This document shows positions 33,145 to 41,298 of a stretch of 47,779 nt of DNA, piece by piece (positions within the stretch are counted from its first letter, which is position 1; each line of letters starts with the position of its first letter). Both the position numbers and the translations under genes were made by a program. The notes under the pieces were generated by a model. That model worked only from the letters and a program-made list of their open reading frames with translations, was not told where the DNA came from and did no database searches. Source of the stretch: Kiritimatiellota bacterium (GTDB taxonomy: Bacteria > Verrucomicrobiota > Kiritimatiellia > JAAZAB01); assembly GCA_026398415.1 (NCBI GenBank), contig JAPLSY010000017.1, forward strand, positions 1 through 47,779. Direction: 5' to 3'.

Positions 33145-34005
33145 ATGAGAGTGCGATCCATGCACATGGCCGATATCATCAGAATCGCTCTTTCGGTCTT
33201 AAAAATCGCGGCGGTCGCTTATATCGGCTTATGTATCCTGCTTTTTTTACGCCAGTCCCACATGGTTTATTTCCCGCTGGCTAAGGTGCAGGCAACCCCT
33301 GCGGATGCCGGTCTGGCGTATGAACGTATATTTCTGGTTACGGCCGACAATGTGCGTCTGGCCGGCTGGTATGTGCCCTGCGATGGGGCGCGCGGCACGG
33401 TGCTCATGTGCCACGGCAACGGTGGCAATATCGGCGACCGCCTGCATCCGATCGGCCTTTTCCACGAGTTGGGCCTCAATGTGCTGATTTTCGACTATCG
33501 CGGGTATGGCGAAAGCGTGGGTAAACCCTCGGAAGAGGGCACTTACCAGGACGCGTTTGCGGCTTGGCAGTACCTGGTTGAGAAACACAACACGCCGCCG
33601 GATAAAATCGTCATTTTTGGCCGGTCCCTGGGCGGCGCCGTGGCGGCCGGCCTGACTGAGCGCGTTACACCCGCCGCGCTGATCCTGGAGGCCACTTTCA
33701 CCTCGATCCCGGACATGGGCGCGCAGCTTTATCCCTGGCTGCCGATCCGCCTGCTGAGCCGATACCGTTATAATACCCTGGCGCGGCTGGAGCGGATCCA
33801 CTGCCCGGTGCTCATCGCCCACAGCCGGGATGATGAAATGATCCCGTTCGAGCACGGCCGGAAGTTGTTTGCGGCGGCTTGCGCGCCAAAAACATTTTGC
33901 GAATTGGCCGGCAATCATAACGAGGGCGAAGTCCTGACTGCGCCGGCCTATCGCCAGGCGCTGGACACGTTCCTGACGGGTAAGCTGGGTTCGTTTTGCC
34001 ATTGA
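33145..34005 (+). CDS. Membrane-anchored alpha/beta hydrolase (ABHD13/17-like)
   Basis: The 286-residue protein has one N-terminal hydrophobic anchor (about residues 12-34, LKIAAVAYIGLCILLFL). A serine hydrolase domain follows: oxyanion-region CHGNGGN, nucleophile GRSLGGA, Asp in SRDDEMIP and His in GNHNEGE. All three catalytic residues are present. ATGs at 33145 and 33160 are both possible starts. The likely activity is ester or thioester hydrolysis at the membrane. The next gene's promoter overlaps this stop codon. Confidence 0.85.
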   Translation: MRVRSMHMADIIRIALSVLKIAAVAYIGLCILLFLRQSHMVYFPLAKVQATPADAGLAYERIFLVTADNVRLAGWYVPCDGARGTVLMCHGNGGNIGDRLHPIGLFHELGLNVLIFDYRGYGESVGKPSEEGTYQDAFAAWQYLVEKHNTPPDKIVIFGRSLGGAVAAGLTERVTPAALILEATFTSIPDMGAQLYPWLPIRLLSRYRYNTLARLERIHCPVLIAHSRDDEMIPFEHGRKLFAAACAPKTFCELAGNHNEGEVLTAPAYRQALDTFLTGKLGSFCH

Positions 34006-34029
34006 CACGGGAGGCGACCGTATTATGCT
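34002..34029 (+). promoter_or_regulatory. Promoter of the fucose-isomerase/M55/C45 operon
   Basis: A perfect TTGACA (34002-34007) and TATGCT (34024-34029) are 16 bp apart. They lie 49 bp upstream of a gene with a strong AGGAGGA ribosome binding site. Confidence 0.5.
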
Positions 34030-34078
34030 GATGAAGTGTTTTTCTCGTCCGTAGCATGCAAACAATCAGGAGGAACCT

Positions 34079-35494
34079 ATGACAGCGCTTAAGACCACGT
34101 TTGCCCTGTATTTCGGAAACCGCGGATTTTTTCCCGCCGCGCTGATTGATAGTGCCCGCCGCGACCTGCCGCGCGTGCTGAAGAGCATGGGACACGATTC
34201 CATTATGCTGGATAAAAACGCCACCCGGTACGGCGCAGTGGAAACACCGCGGGAAGGGGAGATCTACGCCGAGTTCCTGCGGCGCAACCGGGGGAAATAC
34301 GGCGGCGTGATCCTGTCATTGCCCAATTTCGGGGACGAAACCGGCGCCGTGGCCGCGCTAAAGGAAGCCGGCGTGCCGATCCTTGTGCAGGCTTACCCGG
34401 ATGATCTGGACAAAATGGCGCCGGCCCTGCGGCGCGACGCGTTCTGCGGAAAGATATCCGTCATGGACGTCTTCTGCCAGTGCGATATGAAATTTACGGC
34501 GCTCAAGCCGCATACCGTCAGCCCTTTGAGCGAAGAATTCAAAACCAACGTGGAGCATTTTGACCGTGTCTGTCGGGTGGTCAATGGCGTCAAGGGCATG
34601 GTCGTGGGCGCCATCGGCGCACGCACCACGCCGTTCAAGACCGTCCGCTTTGACGAACTCACGCTCCAAAAAGCCGATATCACCGTGGAGACGCTTGACT
34701 TATCGGAAGTTTTCGACCGGATGCGGAAGATGGCGGCAAGCGGCAAGGCCTACAAGGCCAAGGCGAGCGTCCTGCGGGATTATGCCTGCTGGCATCAGGC
34801 CCCAAAAGCGGCGTTCGATAATCTGGTCCGCCTGGGCGTCGTGCTCGATGAGATCATTGCCGCCAATAAGATGGATGCCATTGCCGTGCGTTGTTGGACC
34901 GAAATGCAATCCCTGATGGGCATCTCACCCTGCGTCGTGCTGAGCGAACTCAATAACCGTGGAATTACAGCGGCCTGCGAAGTGGATATCTGTAACGCGG
35001 TTACCATGCAGGCGCTGGCCCTGGCTTCCGATGGCCCCGCTACCTGCCTGGATTGGAATAATAATTATGCCGATGACGAGGATAAGTGCATTCTCTTCCA
35101 TTGCGGCCCGGTGCCGGCCGACCTGATGCAGGGCAAGGGAACGATCAGCGATCACCTGATTATCGCCAATGCGGTCGGCAAGGGCAAGGGATTTGGTTGT
35201 AACACCGGCCGCATCGCGCCGGGCGACTGCACCTTCGGGAGCATGATCACCGATGCCGGCCGGCTGAAATTCTTCCTGGGGCAGGGCCGCTTTACCAACG
35301 ATCCGATTCCCGCGGACTTTTTCGGGTGCGCGGGGGTTGTGGAAATACCGGGGCTCCAGGATGTGCTCCTGCATATCGGGCAGAACGGCCATCGTCACCA
35401 CGTCAGCGTGGCCGGCGGTCATATCCTCGCGCCGGTGCGCGAGGCGCTGGACCGCTACCTGGGCTGCCAGGTGGCGGCGCCGCAGGCGATTTGA
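34079..35494 (+). CDS. L-fucose/L-arabinose isomerase-like protein
   Basis: The 471-residue protein belongs to the fucose-isomerase-related group (COG2407 type). ACEVDICNAVTMQ carries the Glu expected as a metal ligand. LDWNNNY carries an Asp candidate, and ILFHCGPVP and NGHRHHVSVAGGH supply His candidates. These fit the Mn-dependent aldose-ketose isomerase site. It would interconvert an aldose and a ketose or a related compound. The Shine-Dalgarno sequence AGGAGGA is excellent. It opens a run of seven genes on the same strand and sets a carbohydrate context for the M55 and C45 genes. Confidence 0.83.
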   Translation: MTALKTTFALYFGNRGFFPAALIDSARRDLPRVLKSMGHDSIMLDKNATRYGAVETPREGEIYAEFLRRNRGKYGGVILSLPNFGDETGAVAALKEAGVPILVQAYPDDLDKMAPALRRDAFCGKISVMDVFCQCDMKFTALKPHTVSPLSEEFKTNVEHFDRVCRVVNGVKGMVVGAIGARTTPFKTVRFDELTLQKADITVETLDLSEVFDRMRKMAASGKAYKAKASVLRDYACWHQAPKAAFDNLVRLGVVLDEIIAANKMDAIAVRCWTEMQSLMGISPCVVLSELNNRGITAACEVDICNAVTMQALALASDGPATCLDWNNNYADDEDKCILFHCGPVPADLMQGKGTISDHLIIANAVGKGKGFGCNTGRIAPGDCTFGSMITDAGRLKFFLGQGRFTNDPIPADFFGCAGVVEIPGLQDVLLHIGQNGHRHHVSVAGGHILAPVREALDRYLGCQVAAPQAI

Positions 35495-35527
35495 CGCCAA
35501 GAGCACGTGGCGCGTAAAGATGTTGCG

Positions 35528-36301
35528 ATGAAAATCAGCATTATTACGGATATTGAAGGCGTGAGCGGCTCGGTATGGGGCGGTTATGGACTGCCGCTTT
35601 CCGGCGAGTTGCCTTATTATACGGAAATGATGACCGCAGAAATCGCGGTCATCATCCGGACGCTGCAAAAAGAAGGCGTTGACGATATTTTTCTCTATGA
35701 AGCGCACACGCTGCAGCCGGGTATCCTGCCCAAGAACATCACCATCGCCAAACACTTTGACCTGATTCTGGACAGCGATGCGGTTTTCTTCACCGGCACC
35801 CACGGGCCGGCCAACGTGCGAAAGGCGGTCTTGGCCCATACCATGAATTCCACCATGGTTTATCAACAGAAACTGAACGGCCTGCTCACCGGCGAATTAA
35901 CGCTTTGTGCGGCTTATGCCGGCGCCCTGGGCATACCCACGGTTTTCGTGGCCGGCGAGAAGCAGGTGGAAATAGAGGGCCGGCAGAACCTGCCGGAACC
36001 GGTGGAATACGTGGTTGATGAAATTGGCTATTCCAACCATTCCGCCATCTGCCGTCCCTTCACGGACTTGAAAAAGGAACTGGAGGAAAAAACCCGGGCC
36101 GCTCTGAGCCATATCGGCAAGACCAAGCCGTTCGACCTGGGCAAGATAACCTGGAAAACGAAATTCCGGCGGGATTACGGCCGGCGCACGGAAAGGCCGC
36201 CATTTCGGACGTATGAGGATGACTGGGAGGTCATCAGGGCGGACAACATGATCGAGGCCTGGAACATCAATTACGAAGCGTGCCGCACGCCGGGACACTG
36301 A
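35528..36301 (+). CDS. M55 family D-aminopeptidase (DppA-like), catalytically complete
   Basis: I chose the ATG at 35528, giving the family-typical MKISIITDIEGVSG; a GTG at 35507 is possible. The 257-residue protein keeps all DppA residues: D-x-E in TDIEG, His in YEAHT, His in GTHGPAN, the His of AHTMNST and Glu in GELTLCAAYAG. DppA-type enzymes are zinc D-aminopeptidases that form a decameric ring and cleave D-amino-acid peptides. A cytoplasmic location is expected as no signal peptide is seen. Two paralogues lacking some of these residues follow directly. Confidence 0.88.
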   Translation: MKISIITDIEGVSGSVWGGYGLPLSGELPYYTEMMTAEIAVIIRTLQKEGVDDIFLYEAHTLQPGILPKNITIAKHFDLILDSDAVFFTGTHGPANVRKAVLAHTMNSTMVYQQKLNGLLTGELTLCAAYAGALGIPTVFVAGEKQVEIEGRQNLPEPVEYVVDEIGYSNHSAICRPFTDLKKELEEKTRAALSHIGKTKPFDLGKITWKTKFRRDYGRRTERPPFRTYEDDWEVIRADNMIEAWNINYEACRTPGH

Positions 36302-36377
36302 TTGACACCTTGATTAAGGTGATAACAAACAGGATTCGGAAGCCGGAAGTCCGGGGCCGGAATAAAAAAATCAGCGT

Positions 36378-37097
36378 ATGAAAAGTGAAAAAGAAAAAAG
36401 GCTGCTGATTGTTACCCAGAACCGGTATGTTTCAACCCTGCTTTTCCACGGGTACGGCCTGCCGCCCTGGTATGACCTGCCGATAATCCAGGCCGATCCG
36501 TCCTTCAGGAAAACGCTGACCGCGAAGGTCAATAAGCTCATCAGCCGGGCAAGGCGTTCCGGATTTACGGCTTGCGATATTCATGAATCATTCCCGATTG
36601 ACCTGATGCGGCTGGACCAAGACGGGTTGGTTATCAGGGGCATTGATCGTTTCCTGACGGAAAGAAATTATGCCGGGTTTGCCCTCCTGCCGGTGGCTTT
36701 CCGCGGGCTGAAACCGCAGCCCCGGCTCGGGTTGCTGAAAAAAATGACGCTGGCTAAGCGGGAAATAGATGAAACCGATATCGTGGTAGCGGTCCTGCAT
36801 GGCAAGGGAATCCCCCTGGTGTATTCCGAAACAAACGGCCGGGATTATATCGGCCGGCAGAAAAGCCGCTTTGTTTCCGACCTGGTCAGCCGGGAAAAAT
36901 TGGACCGGCGACTTTCCTTTCCGGGCGAATTCGCGGTCTGCTTCGACCGGACGGTCCCGCTCAACGACGTGGTTCATTACCCCGGCGTCGCCCGGGTCGG
37001 CCAGAATTGCTTTTACAGCCGGGTGGAAAATCCGGATAAGTTGCTGGAATTCTATAAATATGCCGGCATTCTCATGCAGGCCAGCCGCAAGTATTGA
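36378..37097 (+). CDS. Divergent M55 paralogue lacking catalytic residues
   Basis: The 239-residue protein aligns with the preceding M55 gene by HGYGLPPWYDLP (versus GGYGLPLSGELP). The region around NKLISRARRSGFTACDIHES (versus the EIAVIIRTLQKEGVDDIFLYEAH region) and GKGIPLVYSE also match. The D-x-E motif is absent (VTQNRYVS), the YEAH His is replaced by I-H-E-S in a shifted place, and the GELTL Glu motif is not clear. It is probably not an active peptidase. It may be a partner subunit of the active M55 ring or a binding protein. Residues 100-140 carry an insertion without counterpart. The function is unproven. Confidence 0.7.
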   Translation: MKSEKEKRLLIVTQNRYVSTLLFHGYGLPPWYDLPIIQADPSFRKTLTAKVNKLISRARRSGFTACDIHESFPIDLMRLDQDGLVIRGIDRFLTERNYAGFALLPVAFRGLKPQPRLGLLKKMTLAKREIDETDIVVAVLHGKGIPLVYSETNGRDYIGRQKSRFVSDLVSREKLDRRLSFPGEFAVCFDRTVPLNDVVHYPGVARVGQNCFYSRVENPDKLLEFYKYAGILMQASRKY

Positions 37098-37273
37098 GTG
37101 AAGCACCATACGGCCCGCAGGGCAACCTGCTCCGCAGGAGTAGCTCTGGCTACGCAGGTCGAGTCTTTGCGGAACCCTGCGACTTGTCCGGCGAAGCCTT
37201 GGCGAAGACGGAAGCCACAAGGGCCATTTATCCCTGTGGCAATCCATAAGGTTTTTTGGCGAAGAAGGGCAAA
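37098..37273. repeat. Repeat-rich spacer that supplies a ribosome binding site
   Basis: The 176-bp spacer contains TCTTTGCGGAACCCTGCGA (37164-37182) and TGGCGAAGAAGGGC (37257-37270). Both are found, in the same order but 65 bp closer, at 12568-12609 upstream of the tRNA-Gln. The second element forms the Shine-Dalgarno sequence (GAAGAAGGG) of the next gene. Small hairpins such as CCTGC-TCC-GCAGG (about 37128-37140) lie at the start. Confidence 0.65.
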
Positions 37274-38020
37274 ATGAAAATCGGTGTCATTAATTTTCAA
37301 GACCGCCTGGAGATTTTCACCTGGCAGGGATACAAGGTGCCGGACCCGCAGGAGATGCAGTATTACGATAAAATCTACCGGGCGGAAACCGACCTTATCG
37401 TCCGAACGCTTAATCGGCAGGGCGTACGGGATATTTATATCGGCCGGGAAATGGATGAAATCAAGGGGTCCGGCGGACTTTTCCTGATTACCCCGCACCG
37501 GCCGGTCGGCATCATGCAATTATGCCATGTGCAGACCAGGGACAAAAAGCTGATTTTCCGGATGGAAATAAACGGGATGCCCTGCTCGGAAATGTCTTTG
37601 TGTGCCGCTTATGCCGGCGCAATGGGCATTCCGGTCTTGTTTGTTTTTGGCGCAGAACCGTATTTGCAGGAAGCGGGCCGGAATTTGCCCGGGCCGTTTG
37701 AATGTGTCTCCAGCGAAATCAACCCGGCTTCGCTTGCAGAGCTGCGTTCACCATTTTCCAGAGTTGGATTGGAACTGGCGCAAAAAACCGAAAAAGCCCT
37801 GACCCATATCGGAAAAACAAAACCTTTTCAGACCGGACCAGTTACCGTGAAATTCATCTTCCGTTATCAGGGCATGATGGAAAAATTCTGCCAGTTTCCG
37901 TTCGTCAAAGAACAAGGCGACTGGCTGGCCATTGAAGCAACCAACGCCATAGAAGCCTGGCATCTTTACCGGGTTGCTTCCGCCGGACTGGACTTCTGGA
38001 ACTTAAAAATCTCGCCTTAG
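37274..38020 (+). CDS. Second divergent M55 paralogue with degenerate metal site
   Basis: The ATG at 37274 follows GAAGAAGGG and gives 248 residues. It aligns throughout with the active M55 protein. Matches include QGYKVPDPQEMQYYDK, NGMPCSEMSLCAAYAGAMGI, GRNLPGPFECVSSEI, KALTHIGKTKPF and NAIEAWHLYR (versus NMIEAWNINY). The Glu of SEMSLCAAYAG is kept, but D-x-E (INFQDRLE) and the YEAH, GTHG and AHTMN histidines are missing. It is therefore a likely pseudoenzyme that keeps the fold and perhaps the oligomer interface. It sits between the degenerate paralogue and an esterase gene. Confidence 0.78.
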   Translation: MKIGVINFQDRLEIFTWQGYKVPDPQEMQYYDKIYRAETDLIVRTLNRQGVRDIYIGREMDEIKGSGGLFLITPHRPVGIMQLCHVQTRDKKLIFRMEINGMPCSEMSLCAAYAGAMGIPVLFVFGAEPYLQEAGRNLPGPFECVSSEINPASLAELRSPFSRVGLELAQKTEKALTHIGKTKPFQTGPVTVKFIFRYQGMMEKFCQFPFVKEQGDWLAIEATNAIEAWHLYRVASAGLDFWNLKISP

Positions 38021-38034
38021 TAGCGGTCCCGGCC

Positions 38035-39276
38035 ATGGCTCCATTCAAACAGGTATTAAAACAGATTCGCGGGATTCCGGAGCCACTTGGCGAAACCGGC
38101 TATCTGGACCACCGGCATTTCCGGACACCGGAACTGCTGGCCAAGTATCCGGAGGAGCTGCTTTATTTCATTGTGCCGGAAAAGCTGCCGGAAAAACCGC
38201 CCCTGCTCATTCTCCTGCATGGCGGCAGCGTTGACCGGGAAACGCCGCACCATTATCTTCGCGAGCCCATGCCGCATGCCTTTTGTCAAAGCCCCCGGAG
38301 CGACCTGCGCGAAATTCTGGGCGCCTATCGACTGGTCACGGTTATGCCTTCGCTTTACCCGAATGTGCCGAACGGCTGGTGCCTGCCGGAATGCGAAACA
38401 TACCTGGCGGACGTGGTCCGGGAAGCAGCCGCGCTTTTCGACGTCGACCCCGACCGGGTTTTTCTGGCCGGCATGTCCATGGGCGGCTTCGGCGCGGCGC
38501 ATATCTGCCAGTGCTGGCCGGACCGCTATGCCGGCATCCTCGAAGTCGCCGGTTCCTGGCGGCTGGCGCTCTGGCGGAATACGATGAATACGCCTTTCTG
38601 GTTTTGCCATGGCATCAACGACGCGAAGTACAAAATACGGGGCCGCTTTACCGACGTGGCTTACGGCCGGCTTTGCGACCGGTTGATGAACGAAGCAGGC
38701 GTGCCCCACCGCTATCTGGAGCATGACGGCGGGCACCAGTTCCACGAGCCGTTTCTGCGCGAGTTCCTCGGTTGGGCGGAAACAAACCGGCGCAACAACC
38801 GGCCGGAAAAAGTTTTCCTGTCCACGCCGGCCGGCTGGCGCATCTGGCAGGTGCATGCCGTCAAAAGCCGGTTCTGGATTTCCGTGGAAAAAACCGGGCC
38901 CGGCCAGATTGCCTGCCACCGTTGTATTCCGGACGACCGTTTCTACGGCGGACATACGCCGGACAAGTTTGACTTCAGCGAAACTGAATGGAACAGCTGG
39001 CAGTTGCGGTACCGGAAAGAAACGATTGACGGCGCCATAATCGAGGCGACCCGCGAAGGGAACCGCTTTCTGGTCCGGGGGCAGAATATCGCGCAATTTT
39101 CCATCTGGCCGGACGCTCAGATGGTGGATTTCCGGAAGCCGATTACCGTGGAATACAATGGGAAAGAGATTTTTGAAGGCCGGGTCATTCCCTCCCCGGA
39201 CGTTATGCTGGAATCGTACAAGCTGCGCCGGGACTACGGGCTGCTTTATCCTGCGAAAATTTCGATTACCGTCTAA
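38035..39276 (+). CDS. Alpha/beta hydrolase (esterase/PHB-depolymerase-like) with C-terminal extension
   Basis: The 413-residue protein has an alpha/beta hydrolase domain with oxyanion motif LLILLHGGSVD and nucleophile LAGMSMGGFGA. HGINDAKYKI is the acid region and HDGGHQFH holds the catalytic His. The C-terminal 140 residues form a beta-rich extension (VHAVKSRFWISVEK, ITVEYNGKEIFEG) common to family members predicted to act on polymeric or sugar-linked esters. No signal peptide is seen. It follows the M55 paralogue by 14 bp, so it is probably in the same transcript. The substrate is unknown. Confidence 0.83.
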   Translation: MAPFKQVLKQIRGIPEPLGETGYLDHRHFRTPELLAKYPEELLYFIVPEKLPEKPPLLILLHGGSVDRETPHHYLREPMPHAFCQSPRSDLREILGAYRLVTVMPSLYPNVPNGWCLPECETYLADVVREAAALFDVDPDRVFLAGMSMGGFGAAHICQCWPDRYAGILEVAGSWRLALWRNTMNTPFWFCHGINDAKYKIRGRFTDVAYGRLCDRLMNEAGVPHRYLEHDGGHQFHEPFLREFLGWAETNRRNNRPEKVFLSTPAGWRIWQVHAVKSRFWISVEKTGPGQIACHRCIPDDRFYGGHTPDKFDFSETEWNSWQLRYRKETIDGAIIEATREGNRFLVRGQNIAQFSIWPDAQMVDFRKPITVEYNGKEIFEGRVIPSPDVMLESYKLRRDYGLLYPAKISITV

Positions 39277-39335
39277 GAGTTTACTGGCAAAGGCCAAAAA
39301 TTCGACCAAACAAGAAACAAACAGGAACGAAGAAG

Positions 39336-40184
39336 ATGAAGACCGCCGTGACAATGATCAGCGTGGGCGGAAGATTTAATGAAGGCAAAATCGATGTCCA
39401 TGGTTTTATCGAATTCTGCGGCCGAATCGGCGTGGACGGCGTGGATTTGCTGGAATACTACTGGAAGGACAAACCCCGCGAAATGAAGGCCATCCCCGGC
39501 TGGCTGGCCGACAATAACCTGGTCTTATCCGCCTTTGCTATCGGCAATAACTTCGCGGTTTCAAACCCGCGGAAAATGCAGGAGCAGGTGGATTATGTCA
39601 AAAAGGGCATTGACACCGCGGCGGTGCTTGGTGCGAAAACCCTGCGGATTTTCGGCGGCCACCTGTCCCCGGATGGAATCAACAATCGGGAAGAAGGCAT
39701 GGAGGCGATAGTTTACGGCATTTCCCGGTGCATTGACCATGCCAAAGCCAATCGGGTGGTCCTGGCCCTGGAAAATCACGGCGACCTGCCGGGCAGGAGC
39801 GACCAAGTTCTGCGCATCTTGAACCAGTTCCAATCCGACTACCTGAAAGCCACGATTGACATTGCCAATTTCATCGCCAACAACATGAACGCAAAAGAAG
39901 ACCCGGTTTCCGCAACCAAGGCGCTGGTTGGCCGGGCGGCACACTGCCACGTCAAGGACTTTGCCGACAACCCGGCGGCCACGGGCAAGGTCAAGGCCTG
40001 CGTTCTGGGCGAAGGCAAAACGCCGATCCGCGAATGCCTGCAGGTTTTGAAGAACGGCGGTTACCAGGGTTTCCTTTCGCTGGAATACGAGGGCCACGAA
40101 AACGAAGGCGTCGCCATCGAAGACGCCCTGGGAACGGAACAGAGCATCAGGAATCTCAAAAAAATCCTGCAGGAAGTCGTTTAA
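39336..40184 (+). CDS. Sugar phosphate isomerase/epimerase (TIM barrel)
   Basis: The 282-residue protein has the AP-endonuclease-2-like TIM barrel. The metal ligands appear as Glu in VLALENHGD, Asp in TIDIANF, His in HCHVKDF and Glu in LSLEYEGHE. The N-terminal barrel entry VDGVDLLEYYW is typical. It would isomerise or epimerise a sugar or sugar phosphate. It is in the same transcript run as the fucose-isomerase-like and M55 genes. A second, distinct member of the family lies convergently at 41299. Confidence 0.88.
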   Translation: MKTAVTMISVGGRFNEGKIDVHGFIEFCGRIGVDGVDLLEYYWKDKPREMKAIPGWLADNNLVLSAFAIGNNFAVSNPRKMQEQVDYVKKGIDTAAVLGAKTLRIFGGHLSPDGINNREEGMEAIVYGISRCIDHAKANRVVLALENHGDLPGRSDQVLRILNQFQSDYLKATIDIANFIANNMNAKEDPVSATKALVGRAAHCHVKDFADNPAATGKVKACVLGEGKTPIRECLQVLKNGGYQGFLSLEYEGHENEGVAIEDALGTEQSIRNLKKILQEVV

Positions 40185-40203
40185 GTAAAGTCCAAAGTTC
40201 TAT

Positions 40204-41277
40204 ATGAATACCTTCCCTGAAATCACCGGTTCCGCCCGGGAATCCGGCCGGCAAATCGGCCGGCTTTTCGGCGCCCAAATTGCCGCATTGACCAGGGATA
40301 TTGTTATCCAGCCGGAACGGCTGAAGAAATTCCGGCGGATGCTGGAGAAAACCGCCGCCTGGTGGCTGGAGGAAGCCGAGGGTATTGCGGAAACAGCCGG
40401 GATAGTTCCGGACAAACTGCTTGCGGCAAACTGCCTGCCGCAAAAACCCAACAAGTATTACCTGGGCGGCTGTACGTCCTTCCTGGTCATGCCGGACCGC
40501 AGCCAAACCGGCATTCCCCTGCTTTTAAAAATCCGGGACGAGGCGCCGCTGCCGCAAGTGGTCGGCACCAAGCATATTGATGGAACCTTCCGGTATATTT
40601 TCGGAACCAATCTCAATAATCTCGGCATTGCCCATTTTTTGAACGAAAGGGGCCTGGCCGGCGCCAACAACACCGGTTCGCCGATTATTTCCGGCATCAA
40701 TGATCTGGGCTTCAATGACTGCCATATCATGCGGCTGGTTGCGGAAAAAGCCGCCGACTGCCGGGAAGCGCTGGAAGTCATCCGGGAAATTGTGGCGGCC
40801 GGTTTCTGCAGCAATGCCGGGTTTGAGCGCGGCATGATTTTTCTCTTCGCGGATAAAACCGGCCAGGGACTGCTGGTGGAAAACACCAGTGCGACCGTGG
40901 TTTTTAAATTCGTACGGCGGGGTGCCTTCATTTACACCAATCATTTTTTGCTGCCGGAAGGCCGCCGGCTGATTAACCGGCGACGGAATCGGGAAGTGCC
41001 CATGAAGAGCAGCCGCATCCGCTACCGGCGCAGCCGCCAATTACTCAGGGCAACCGGCCCGGCAATAAACCCGGAAGACCTTGGCCGATTTTCGCAGGAT
41101 ACGGAAAATCAGCCCTATTCCCTGTGCAACGGCAGCGACATTTTTCCCTGGCGCACAATTTCGGCTTTCATCCACGAGTTGGATGCGCTGAAACCGCGTT
41201 GCCGCGTCTGCAACGGACTGCCGACCGAAACGCCTTATCTCCCGCTCGCCTGCGCTGACAAGGGACGGCGGTGCTGA
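40204..41277 (+). CDS. C45 family autoproteolytic acyltransferase/amidohydrolase
   Basis: The 357-residue protein resembles peptidase family C45 (isopenicillin-N acyltransferase-like Ntn hydrolases). The segment YYLGGCTSFLVMP places a Cys as the new N-terminus after self-cleavage between Gly and Cys. GTNLNNLGIAHFLNERGLAGANN and GFERGMIFLFAD follow, as in the family. Family members cleave or transfer acyl groups on amides. The gene is last in the forward operon with the active M55 peptidase, so both may act on an amide-containing sugar conjugate. That pathway is inference. Confidence 0.8.
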   Translation: MNTFPEITGSARESGRQIGRLFGAQIAALTRDIVIQPERLKKFRRMLEKTAAWWLEEAEGIAETAGIVPDKLLAANCLPQKPNKYYLGGCTSFLVMPDRSQTGIPLLLKIRDEAPLPQVVGTKHIDGTFRYIFGTNLNNLGIAHFLNERGLAGANNTGSPIISGINDLGFNDCHIMRLVAEKAADCREALEVIREIVAAGFCSNAGFERGMIFLFADKTGQGLLVENTSATVVFKFVRRGAFIYTNHFLLPEGRRLINRRRNREVPMKSSRIRYRRSRQLLRATGPAINPEDLGRFSQDTENQPYSLCNGSDIFPWRTISAFIHELDALKPRCRVCNGLPTETPYLPLACADKGRRC

Positions 41278-41298
41278 TGGGCAATGGGGCGCGCCGCC

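Noticed and set aside
36306..36321. Perfect hairpin CACCTT-GATT-AAGGTG after the active M55 gene as a terminator
   Set aside because: It has no T-run and only a 6-bp stem, and the next gene follows in the same direction; at most it is an mRNA processing site.
38056..39354. Minus-strand frame of 432 codons opposite the esterase gene
   Set aside because: The plus-strand gene has clear hydrolase motifs and operon spacing; the antisense frame has shadow-like composition and no motifs.
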